Shown here: one piece after another, positions 12,957 through 25,400 of the stretch | Layout of the letters: the number at the start of each line of letters is the position of its first letter | How positions within the stretch are numbered: the stretch's first letter is position 1 | Notes under the pieces: model-generated | What the model saw: the letters and a program-made list of their open reading frames with translations, nothing else | Database searches by the model: none | Told to the model about the DNA's origin: nothing | Position numbers and translations under genes: made by a program | Source: Notospermus geniculatus | Lineage: Eukaryota; Nemertea; Pilidiophora; Heteronemertea; Lineidae | Assembly (NCBI GenBank): GCA_002633025.1 | Contig: NMRB01000043.1 | Location: 243,549 to 307,548 of the forward strand | DNA length: 64,000 bases | Direction: 5' to 3'

Positions 12957-13545
12957 CTATAGTAGTGATAACTGTGACTGCGAACAACAGTGCACCAGCA
13001 TACGTCCATTTTGTTTCTTCAGCATTACTTTTCCCGTCCCAGCCAGTTTCCTTCACAGAATCAATCAGGTTATGTTCAAATGATAAGATGAGTTTTAGAA
13101 TATCAGCTCGTAGGAGATCACTTCTGTTGGCCAATTGTATCGCTCTCTCTGTTATTTCCTCTACTGTGTTATTACGTAATGCTAACATATCTCTTGTCAC
13201 TTTTTTCTCTTTTGGCGCCTCAAGGGCTTGGAAAAGAAAACCACCCATGATGGAATACCCCACCACTAATCCGCTTAACCCTATGTGAGAAAACAAAAAT
13301 GCCCAGAACTTTTGACAACATATTTTGACTTTTCTCAGATGTTCTCGCCGCATTCTTGCTCGCTCTGCTGCCTTTTCGTCCATCATTAACTCGACATGTT
13401 GAGAATCCGCCAACACCGTCGTGTCCCCGACTTCAACATCCACTGCCCCCGCGTCCACTGTGGGGGCCACGACCTCCTGCTCGGACAGAGGAGTGGTTGA
13501 GATGGTTGCCGACATGATTCCAAACTTTGTCACAAGTTTCACCAA
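12957..13545 (-). CDS. Two-pore domain K+ channel, 5' coding exon (TWiK/TRESK-like), partial
   Basis: This is the start of a K2P leak channel, a plasma-membrane protein that sets resting potential. The exon encodes about 196 residues: an N-terminal cytoplasmic tail of about 75 residues, acidic then basic (RARMRREHLRK). Then comes M1 (GLSGLVVGYSIMGGFLFQALEA), here cited only as its span, about residues 90-112. A long extracellular cap loop with NNT and NRS glycosylation sequons follows, then the first pore helix WTYAGALLFAVTVITTIG. The frame reaches a donor (ATAG|gtaagt) at 12957, exactly before the remainder of the GYG filter, as often seen in K2P genes. The pore-helix text and cap loop resemble nematode TWiK and vertebrate TRESK channels more than TREK or TASK. 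The start is the first Met; a second Met at residue 11 is an alternative. The second pore and M2-M4 were not found in the window. Confidence 0.88.
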
Positions 13546-16249
13546 ATGGAATGTAAGTATCCTGCCTTTTTCTTCGCAGTACTGTTAGTCTTTTCCTTGA
13601 ATTGTTATACTTCCGATGTGGACTCCATCATTCCTATTATTTCCTGAGCAATTGAACCATAACATGGCGCGTTCTTTTTGACACAGATCCAGTTAACTCG
13701 AAGCATCCCACCTGAACAATCATACATACGTACAGACCCGCCACACTGTCTACTCCTTCACAATAGAACATAGCCGTTCCAAAACATCTTATCTTATCCG
13801 AAGGATCGGTCCGCCCGGCGGACAATTTGAAAGTTCGCTCGATGGATCTCCACGGGGAAAGAAGATCAGAAGTAGGTGTGGGTACTTCGATGCCCCCTTT
13901 GACATCACACCTCATATATGTATACTTGGCCTTACATCTCCAATACGCCGTATGGTACAAACTTTCAGGCGCAGAGGTCCCATGACGGAATCGTTCCTCG
14001 GTACCGCTTGAGTGGCTTCAATCCATACGATAACGTGTGCTCTTCGACTTCAACAGATATCGGACGGCGAGGAGTTCCTGGAGTTATCATTTCTCCACAA
14101 TCAATAAGATTTGGTGGAGACAATCCGGAGATGGCTGTCTCTCTATTAAAAACCATGCAATTAATTCATAGACTTAATTGATGTTTTGTTCTTAGTTGAT
14201 GCTCTCGCCTTAAACTCACACACGAGTAAAATGTAATCAACTGCTGGGAGCCGTCAAGTGACATTTGGCACGTATCCCTCCACTTTATGGCTAGGTAAAG
14301 AAATACGTGTACTCAAGCTCGGTATAAGCTTACATTTGTAAAGTTTTGAAATCCTGGCAGTGAAACACTTACCACGTGCCCATGTACAGGGCATATACAC
14401 GGAAATCGAAGACCTGGGGCCGTATTCTAGAAGCTTCCTCAAGTGTAAGGTCGACCTTAATCTTTTGTATTCTACCCTGCAAACAATAGCTAAAGGTCGA
14501 CCTTACACTTCAGGAAGCTTCTAGAATACGGCCCATGGACTCGGTGCCTTTCCTTTGTCCTATGTCATGCATTAGGGGCGAAAGGCGTTATTTCCACCTC
14601 TATAACCCAGGACAAAAGAAAGGTCAAGTCCAATGGGGATGATAGCCGACTTTTTCAATAGGTGTCACTAGTGGTTAAAACTATTGAAATAAAACTGATA
14701 TCCCGGTCCTGGTCAATTTCCCAGACAAAAGGCGCCCATTGTATTTGGACCGGGTTTCGGTGTGCTGCCCTCTATCGAGCTAGGTTCCCTATTCTTCACC
14801 TTTCCTTGCATTATGTCCCTGCCCTTTTCAAGGGTAGTGTCGAGTGCGAAAACATTTGAACCAATCAGAAGACCTGTTGCTCACTAAGAGTAGAATGATT
14901 GGCTGATGGGGAAAGGTCAGGGTCAGAGTCAGCCTTATATCATTACACAGAGGATACAAGTCCGACGATTACGCACGCCACAGCACTGTTGCACACGAAG
15001 TCACTTCTTGTAAAGTAATCTCGGACACCGCACCTATGTTATACCAACTAGCGATCAAAAGCAAATCGGACACTGTGCTATGTGTTATTCAGTTCGCATC
15101 AATAATTATTTCTGTACATATCAAAGATAACATAACATACACCATGCTATCACATTCCCTACCAGAAAAGAACGGAACATAACTTAAAGAATGAAGAGTA
15201 ATGAGTGCGAAGCATAAGAGCAATGAGTACGAAGCATTTTTTACTCGTGATAAGATGGTTAAGCTTCTAAACACAGTATGATTCAACGAAATCTGTAAAA
15301 CAAATTTGCATGAGGCAAAGATGCTATTGGAAAACATTCACAGACGTACCACACATTCATAGAATCAATGGTGCTAGCATCTTGACAAGTTGGACGCAAA
15401 CCACGTGACCGTCTCTCTCGCTTCTCAACACAACACACCACGCTGAGCAGCAAATTCCTCAGCGAGTTTGAATAAAATATGCCACAGCAAAGAGTAGGGA
15501 CCTGCTGCATCTTCCAATAATCACATATCTGGTATCTCTGGCTTGGCATTCAATTAATTTGATTATTTATTAAACCAGGAGGAACCCTCCAAAGGCAATT
15601 ATGTCTCTCGTAAAACACCCCTAGTGATTTTTTCTTTTTTCATTTGAAAAATTAGTGAAATGATTTGCCATTCTTTGTTGAGTCATGAGGTACTCGAGAA
15701 TGTTGAATGAAAAACCACCCAGTATTTGACAAACCACCTGACGTACTGAGTGCCAAATATTAAGCCTACTGTGTTTCGCTTACCACCTCTCAGTAGGTAG
15801 CCTACACATCTGGATGCATCGCACGCACTGACTTTCGGGGGAATAAAAGCAGTTCCTGGAGACAACGTTTCATTAAGAAATCGAACATTTACTTTGAATA
15901 AATGAGACTACACTAAAATGAACCCGTCTACAAGGTTTTATTGACTGTTTTGAGTCTCTGTGGTTGAGGCAGTTCTGAGAAACGTAGTGTCATCCGCCTT
16001 CGCCTGTCCGGTTTTCTAGTGCAATATCAATATATTAGTCGTCAGCATTACCAAATCCATCAGTGCACAGTGCTGCAGAGTTGTCAACATACGCAGCCTT
16101 CGTTGCTTTGATCATCTGAAGTAGACACCTGCAACTTTCTAGTACATGCTAAAAGCAGATCCTGTGGACACCTCATGGTATGTATTAGCAATACATATCT
16201 GCACACGCCTTTATCCTAGCCTCGCTGCATCCATGACTGTGTACATGCG
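13546..16249. other. Intergenic, K+ channel 5' side to cyclase 3' side
   Basis: Both neighbouring genes are on the minus strand, so this interval should hold the 5' flank of the channel and the 3' UTR and downstream sequence of the guanylyl cyclase. Apart from a fold-back element (14417-14534) I see nothing supportable. Open frames here lack domains. Confidence 0.5.
14417..14534. repeat. Fold-back (MITE-like) element with gggccgtattct ends
   Basis: The arms gggccgtattctagaagctt and aagcttctagaatacggccc are perfect inverted complements. Complementarity continues as (c)aagtgtaaggtcgacctt near the loop, and the spacer is about 30 bp. The end sequence resembles the fold-backs at 28098-28209 and 28211-28332. 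Confidence 0.88.
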
Positions 16250-16410
16250 TCAGGTAACTGTCTTTTCAGTGTCAGCTTCTGTACCGAGCAGCCAGTAAGT
16301 GGTCATCAAACCCTTTCCCTTGATTTGCACCTCCCCTCGAGGACTTGTTACATACTTTCCAACACTTGAGAGAGCTGCTTGAGTCGACTCGGTGATCTGG
16401 ATGTGCATTG
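16250..16410 (-). CDS. Receptor guanylyl cyclase exon 22 (C-terminus and stop)
   Basis: The exon encodes [31 protein letters not shown] and a short tail ending in TGA at 16250-16252. The protein ends about ten residues after YWLLG, so there is no long C-terminal extension. Confidence 0.93.
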
Positions 16411-19400
16411 CTGCAATGTAACGGATAATGTTACATGTACCTTCGAACAACGCCATTCGGTTGCGATATCGCCTGGTGTGTTGCCGGCTTCATAAACCAA
16501 AGCGACAAGGTCTAAATGATTCTGTCTAAATACAAAATACCAGACTTCTCTACTCACGCTTGCCGTTGGATTCCATTCTTGATGCAACATTCACAGTATC
16601 TCCAAACAAGCAATACTTAGGCATTGTGTGCCCAACTACACCAGCACAACAGGAACCTGAAAATAAACCTATGTACATTGCAAGTGTATCATTTTTCTGC
16701 ATGAAAGAGGTATAATACAATGGGTGAGCATCCCATGTACGAGAGCTCATTTCAAAGCTCATACTAGTACATCGACCTTTTTGTACCCTCAGTTACCATC
16801 CCGTATGTAATACACACTAAGGTACCGAAGGGTAACAAGATGTTCTGTAGTGTTTCGCCAGAACAAAACTTCAAAGAAACTTAAGCCATCCGGTTTAACT
16901 TGTCCTCCACTCGAACGAATGTAGAGAAGAGGTATCGACTTATCATCATACCAGTGTGCAGCCCAATACGAATCTGCAGGTCTCTCTCTGGAAGATGAGG
17001 TATTCTGAACGCCATGACCGCAGCTAAGATCTCAAGGGATATGTCCGCCATCTCCTTCACGTGTTGGTTGCCATTCCTCTTTGGAAGTCCGCTGACGATC
17101 AGATACGCGTCACCTATTGTCTCTACTTTATATGCATCATGACGAAGGATGATATCATCGAAACATGAATACAACGAGTTCAGGAATGACACCACCTGAA
17201 AGAGAGACAGACGCCAAGGTATCCAAGGACAAAGCAAGTGTATTGGGGGCTCATCAGATATAGGATTCCTAAAAACTTCCATCAACGATGAGTTGTGTGC
17301 TGAAGAGGGCGTTGCTGTACAAACCACTGCATTCCACCTATACCTATCACCGAACAATATCTGGGCAACATGTCGCCCTTTTGAAATCAGACCGCTACTG
17401 ATGGTCAAAGGATCCGAGAATGGATCCGGTTTTGTTACGAAGCGACAGTATTGATGATACCTGCATTGGTGAGCTTTCTCCTGCTATGTTCGTAAAGCCA
17501 ACGATATCAGAGAAATAGACGGTGACTTGATCAAACGCCTCGGCGTCCACCTCCTCGCCGGCTTTCAACTTCTCGGCTACAGACCTGTGGATGCAATACA
17601 CAAAGCGTAGAAGTCTTCTTTGTCAGGATCAAACCAACAGTTTTGTCAGCAAGTGGACAAACAATAGATACATGTACGGGCAGTTCTAAGATCACACGCA
17701 CGCTATGACTGTATGAGGGCTTTGTGAATCAGGCCCCTGATCTCTTGATAAATGACGCACTGACTCTCCAAAACGGGGATTTATGGAACGAGAGCCAGAA
17801 GAGGTGGATGTCTAGTTGCCGACCACGCCACCAAGGCTTAGTTGTCATCTCGTCTATTAAGGTACACAGCGTCATCCCGAGGTACCCCAACAGGCCACAA
17901 TGAAGCCGTCGGCTTCTGAACTGGCCTTCGAGATTGACAACGATTTGTAGTCGTTCTCATTCTTCTTGTATCTTAACTCCCTAGGAGACGGGGTCAAGGA
18001 AATCAATAATGATGGTACGACAAGGTCACTTGCGGGATCAGAGATCAGAGAATGTGCAACCAAGTTGAATCCAAAAGATCCAACGACGACGAACAGTTAC
18101 CTCGGTAGAAGCTGAAACAGAAGAGCGTCAGTTTTCCTTTTCTCTGCTTCCAGCTGCTGCGTCCTCTCCGCCACAATTTCTTCAAGATGATTGGCGTACC
18201 GCTCCATGATGGCTACCATGTTGTCCACCACATTCGCCGTTCTGGAAAAGAACACTGCAATTGGACTACTGCTTGTCACTCCTTGGAGTGTTGCCTGTCA
18301 CCTCCTGGAGTATCGCATGTTTTCGAAATCCCACACCCTGGGCTTATACTGCGCCCATTTAACCGACCGCGCTGCCGTGTTACGGAGCTGACCAAAACTG
18401 AAGCTGCTTTGGCAAACTAGCGATCAATATGCAACGAGATAACTCGACGTGAAGAGAAAGAACTCTATCCAAAGTAGCTAACAGCAATGCCAAAGAATAG
18501 CCTAGGAAGAACATTTATTCTATCAGCGCCGAGCAGGTGCATTATTTACTTGTGTCCGCGAATATGCTTCCATGTTCTATGGATTTGATCAATTGAAGGT
18601 CTTTGATTTGGTTCCTGACTCAGGCATGTTCGAAAGAGATCGTATGCAGCCTCTGGCATGTCGGCATTCCTCTCCATACTTGGACGGAACAGAATCTTAT
18701 CGCAGGAGTGAATGACTCGCCCAATAATCTCTAAAACAGAAAGGATATTCGGTTAGAAGATGGACCAGTGGGCTGCCACTCTTGACATCGCCATGTGGAT
18801 TAAATGCAGTGACTGCATCGACTGACAAATTAACCTCAAACGCCAGCTCAAATGCCTGAGACCATGTGGGCTTTGAGAGGGTCGCAACAGGCTCCCAACG
18901 CAGATATGTTCTGCCCACCATGCGAGAAGGGTCCGGATATCGTCGTGCCCCCCTAATTGCTCTTCCCCATCTGATACTGTCCAATGGCTCTGGCCACAAA
19001 AACTCACCGCTTGGCATAAGTTCATCGTGTTCCGAGTAGGGGAACTTTCGTGAATTAACTTCCGTGAAAATTATTCCCAAACTGTAGATGTCGCCTTTTT
19101 GAGTACCGCCAACGAAGACATGATATTCTGGGTTCATTTCGTTCCGCAGAAGCTCTGGCGCCGTCCAGAACCGTTCTGTTTAAATGGAAGGAGATGGAAA
19201 CAGAATAAGATACCAAAAACAGATTAAGGTATCAAAAACTTGTTTCACCAGGATGTTGTTTCGGTTACGACACTGTCTTGAAATCACGGGTTAAGCTTTT
19301 GTGTGCATCATTTGTGTCCATTTCTTTGGAGTTGGAGTCGTTGGAGGCTTTGGAGTTTCCAGTGTGACCAACGCTTACTTTGGTAAGTTATCTGTTCACT

Positions 19401-22400
19401 GGTAACTGGGTCTAGATGCTCTTCTCCTAACAACCCCCTCACACCGTAGTCAGAGATCTTACACGTCCACCGGCTATCAATGAGGATATTAGCTGAGGTC
19501 AGGTGCCCATGGCAGACTAATTTACCCTTGTGAATATACTCCACACCCTGAAAGAAGACGGAATTGGTCAGCCCTGGACGGTTCTGGCCACATTATGGTG
19601 CAAAGCAGGCCCATGGGAACTGAGGTGATGGCGATTGCACCATTAAATTTCTTGATGCAGGATTCTCGGTCATGCACGAAAGGCTGGTACACGAAAATGG
19701 CGAACGGTTCGAACACGAAAATGACGAAGGATCGATGTTTTGTTTTATTCAGGAATTGATAGTGCATGTATCGAAGAGATAAGAATGTGTTTTGTTGAAC
19801 AACATCCGAAAGGCAGGATGCCCTAGAGAGCGAAGATTCTTCTTTTGAGGGATCTCAGTCACGATCCACGTCTCTATGGTTGGCAGTGATTCACGATCCA
19901 CGTCTCTATGGTTGGCAGTGATTCACGATCCACGTCTCTATGGTTGGCAGTGATTCACTGAGCGGCTAAAGCATGGCGCACACGAGCGACTAAAATGGGG
20001 GCGACTACCGATGCGACTACTAGGTCGCATGCGATAATTACCTTTGAGGTCGATCAGTGATGTCATCCGCGACATCACTGATCTCCCAGTGAAGCTCGTG
20101 TGCGCCATGCTTAAGCCATGTCAATATGAACAGTCTTACCCTGATTATGTCAGACAAAAACGACATCTTGAAGTTCATATCCATCGTAAATGATTCGTTT
20201 TGTATGACATCCTGAAGGGAAGAAACGAAAGGTTAATCTGATAAAAAGGTGGGTATTGATTCTCCAGCTGTCCCTGCCAGCAGAATCTGAGGTTGGAACT
20301 TGAGATCTGTTTTTTTACAGAAGTACATGGACATGTATGCATGATGGAGGTTTGGAGTGTCGTCGAACATCAACAAAGATGAAGACTATTTCAGGTTTAA
20401 CTGGGAATCCTGAATGAGGATGACGAACATGGAGTATATGCACCTGGCTGACGGCTTTCATTGATCGGAAGTTATAAGAAGTTGAGCCATGGAAACACTG
20501 AGACGGGCGGAAATTAACTAAGACATGAAGATGATGACAGAACACAGGCACCACGTGATATTAATTGGATTTTCATTTAACCTGACAGCGTTTTATCCCT
20601 TTTCGGCGTGGTGCATGTGACGGTGTCTCGAGTAGGAATTGATGGCAAAGGTTGCCCTTACTACTCTTCTTACCTGTAAGCTCCCCTTTGAACAGTACTT
20701 CCAGAGGATACATAAGTTTGGAGGTGTGACACATACGCCAACGAACTGATTCACATTGGTGTGAGTCATTGATTTCATCTGAAACAAATATGTTCCTTGG
20801 ATTCATAGACGAAGTATGCCCTTCATAGGTTCAGCAACATACCACTCGACCGGGACATCGTTATGTGCCGAATGGCCTTGTGAAGGCCATTGTTTCATGC
20901 ATGCAAACACCCCGTCACCACATTAGCGATGAAATGATTTGTTTTCTTATTGTGAAGAGATCAGCAGTGATGGAAACACCGATCAGAACGGAGTGTACAA
21001 GGGTGGACGACAAGACTGACCACCATGCAGTGTTTGATAAACCATTCTTTGAAGTGGCGTGTGGCTGACGAACAAATATCTGTCACCAGCCACAATTGTT
21101 TCATAAGCCGTCTGAATGGGTCTCTAGCTTTACCAAGACAGAATAACGGTCTTCCTTTACTTACATACGCCAGATCTGCTTTGACAGATTCTGAGATCTT
21201 GAGCTCAGGGCCCTTCAAGCCTCGTATAGCTACGTGGATTCCCATGTATGTTCCTGTCTCACAGAACACCTGGGTATGCCTTTTCTTACTGCTGCCGTCA
21301 GTGGAGACGCTGACCAGTGACTTCCTTGACGCTGCGCCGAGACTGATCTGAATGTGAGGAGATAGAGATGAAGTTGATAGATGAGGCTCAAAGACATATT
21401 GTGACGACCTCATATATATTCCTCCCATCAGACCTAGATGAATATGAAATGGTAGGATTGCGAGGGCCAGATCCCACAAAAGAGTTCAGGAAAGTGTCAA
21501 CCTTCATCTCGACGAAATCAGTGGTTTGTTTACGACGTAGAAAGCGAGCTCTGACAAAAAACTGATTATCTCAGGATGGAATCCCTTGGCGAGACTCGAC
21601 GCAAGCGCAATCAAAGGCAGATGATTGACAACCTGTCGTGCGTCGCTTGTTCGATTCCCTGCATGGCGAATGGAACATTCGGCCAAACGACGTCCACATG
21701 GAGTTTGAATCCAAAACAGAAAGACGCTGTCAAATGAGTCGCTGCGGAATGTCCCAAGATGACGGACCTTGTTTGTGGTGTCAGCTGGATGAAGACCAAA
21801 AATGCCCTACTATCATATTTGTAGCACCACAACCCAGAATGGGAAGAAGACCAAGGATCTGCTGGAGCCACTGAATCCCTTCAAGAGACCCTCCCGCTTT
21901 TATCCCCTTACCATGCTTTCGCCCTCTTTCCTTTCGTTACGGTGGACATCATTCCAGTTGACCTTCCAGAGGTTCATGGCATTTTTTCTCTCATACTCCC
22001 TCCTCCTAATAAGAAAGAGGCAAACAGTCATGAACTTGAATGTCGCAAACATAACCTTATTCCCAGGCATGGACTAAGTATCTGAGAGGTGCCAGTGATA
22101 ATCGTGGAAGGATCCTCTAAGCCAGTCTCGACTACTTTGCCCCTAGTGTAATGGGGGTTAATAGGCAGAACTAAAGCGTTGCTGATGATGTGGTAGTACG
22201 GCAATGGCCAGGTCAGGCAATCAGCGTAAATATGAATGATACTTGATGGCTACACCATTTCAGGGAATTGGATAACGTGTCGTTGGTAAAAGCAGCTCTC
22301 TCGGGATGGACCAAAACCACCCCGGTAATTCTCTGTATGACCTATCAAGTTCTATTAGGTTCTGACCAGCATCATATGAACAGCATTAGAAGACTATATT

Positions 22401-25400
22401 GTAAGCAGAAAGTATGCTTTTCATCGATACCAGGCGATAATGGAAACATTTTCATCGTGTTTTACGGCTGAACTGCTTAGGATTCTGCTTTTTGGCAAGA
22501 CTTGCATGACAGATTAGAGATTAAGTAAGTGACTTCATAAAGTCTTGGGCCGAGTGGGGCGTAAGGTTTGGTGTTATCAACGTGCATGTCATTGGTTGAG
22601 TTGCACAATGTCCGCGTACATTGGCATTACGATCACCTCTGACCTCCACCTGCCGGATAAAACGTGTTTTTAGGAACATTCTGAATGAATACAATTACCT
22701 GTACAGTAGGCCAAAACTAATGAGGAGAACGAGGAACAGAAGAGCCCCGCAGAAGGCAGCGGCTATTGTGACACTTTGATCTGGAAAATAGGAATGTGAG
22801 GTTATGATGAGTCCAAGAGTGCATCTCACCAAGAATGAAGTGTTTGTGCGTCCACATATTAGTGGAAATTTGATTCAAGGATGAAAAAAACGACGCTTGT
22901 TGCTCCACATTTATTGGCATTGGAGCTGTGAATGAAGAAAAACACGACGGAACTCCAGTGGGGATATTAGTTCAACATTCATTCCTGCGGTACTGTCACA
23001 AACGTCATAAGTGCAAACAAAATGATATGCTCCTCATGTGGACAGTGTTTGCTACTGGTCGTCAAAGAGTAATAACTGGGATTACATTGCTTCTTGCCAA
23101 CGGAAGGGTCATCGTCGAAAAGCTTGGCATGAAGCTTCCGATGGCATGGGAAATCATGAACGGGCTGCTGTTATTGAGCGACCAAAGATCTTTCAAGGAC
23201 GAGTCACGCTGAGGATGAGAAGATGTTCTGAGTGTAATTAACTTCTTTTATCAGCATTCAGTGTTTTGGCGACAGTCTGGCTAGTCTACGACAAAGTTTA
23301 GCGAGGATTCCTTCACCGCTGAACGTTGTCGTAGGAAAGCTCTTGATCAATCCATGGAACCACGCAGCAATGTAAAAGACTTTCGTGACAGCATCCAACA
23401 GACAACATTGAGATACTCACTGTCTCTGCACTTATCACCCTTGAAACCGCACTTTGGTTCATCAGGAGGAGCATTTTCGAATCCGGACATTCCACTCGGC
23501 CATCGTATTTTCGATATCTCGGTGTATGACTGAAGTATGCACAAATTCAGTAGTTAGGCATGAAAAGTGATTTGCTTGTGTTGGCACTATCAGATTCTCA
23601 CGAAAGGGATTGAGGCATCGCATGTAGTTTGGATTATCTTGCAGGTGTGCCACCAAATATCTCTCTCCTTGTTTTCGTTATAGGCTACTGCAAAACGACA
23701 ACGTTCCGGATACTTTGCGCATTGATTTGTTGAAGCCTACGATAAAAAACCCTCAAAGTTTAGGCAGGCATACATTTCTTTACGGCATAACGTATTCACT
23801 GGAATCTCTCTGGCTACAGCGTTCATACTGATATGTTCGCCATAAATCAAGCCGTGACCATCATCCTTGGAGAGATGGCCATGAGTTTATCAAGCTCTTG
23901 ATAAGGGACATTATCTCAGACCCACAGACTCCATACACACATTTTTAACTTACCAGGTTGTTTGAGACCAGCCAATCAAATGTTAGGATTATATGCCATT
24001 TGCCATCCCTGAATTGCCAAATCCAGGTGTCCGAGTTACGGTCAGCGTTATTGTCCATCATAACACTCCCAGAGGCACCTGTGGGGGGGGGGGTAGAAAC
24101 TAAGACTGAATATCCAGACAGATTTGGGCGAGAAGCGCATTTGACCAGCTGTGTCCATACCTTCGACAGTTCCCACCCTTGCTCACTTCACACCCATGCA
24201 CAAACTCGCTGTGACGAAGAAAGCGAGCGCGACCAGTGGATACCTCAGGATGGAATACACATGTACATGTATCTTGAAAATATGACGAATTAGCCGACAC
24301 ACCTTTCAGAACAAGGTGGAAAGCTAGCCAGTTTCCTTGTCAAGGACCAAGCATCGGTGGTTGTGAAAACCGTCCAAGCTGTATTCCGAGACATTTTTGC
24401 AAATGTCGTAAAGACAGAAAACCGGTTTAAGGAATACATCATTAAAACTTCAGCCAATATTTATTTTATTTCCCGAGAGGTGTACCAAGAGAAGAGGAAT
24501 ACTTACCTTTTTTAATAACATGGCCCTTACTTTTTTCAAAGAGCAAAGCTCCATCTCTGTATCGTTTGTTGCCCTTTTCCTTCAGAATTCCTTGTACAAT
24601 TTCTGCCCATAGAAAGACAGTATCATAAAGGAATGGTCCCCGCTGGTCAGCCTTAAAAATACCGAACAGAGTGTATAGCCGTGTTTACACCTATGCAATT
24701 TTTCCAGGCCCGGGTTCGAATTTAACCCGGATCCATTGAATTTTCTGTCCACACCTATTGATTCGTCTTACGATATTGAACGCTGGCCATGCTATTTATA
24801 GACACACCACCCATTCAATTTTAGCAGACCGACACCTGTCGGTGGGCTCAGTAAACGTTTTAGCCCGGCATTTTTCTGTCCACACCTATGAAATTGCCGG
24901 GCTAAAGTATAATCCGGATCAGACCCGCCGAGCGAAAGCGGGTTAAAATTAGCCCGGCAATTTTTAATCCGGATCCGATTTTCATCCGGCGGTGTAAACG
25001 CAAAAAAGGCGGGTCAGAGCCGGCAATTTCCTCAGGTGTAAACACGGCTAATGCGTGAGCAGAAGTCGGGTCTCTCAAGCGAGACCAATAAACATTTAAA
25101 AAATGGTGGCATTTGACAGGTATTCCGACCACAATGAATATAATGACGTCTATAATCACAAAGTATGTTTTATTCATGGCATTTATTGGAAATCTAAAAG
25201 CATGATGTCATTCGTGCTGCCTGACATGTCCCACTTATTCCCAACCCATAGCGTGCAGAAATCAACGGATCAAAGGAAATCGTTCATGGTCTACAAGACA
25301 AAAACAGGTGACACGTGACGAAACTCACGGGCAAAACTGTGATATTGTGTAAGCCCTTGTTGAAGGCCCTCGTTCCAGCCGCCACGCTCTTGTTTTTGAA

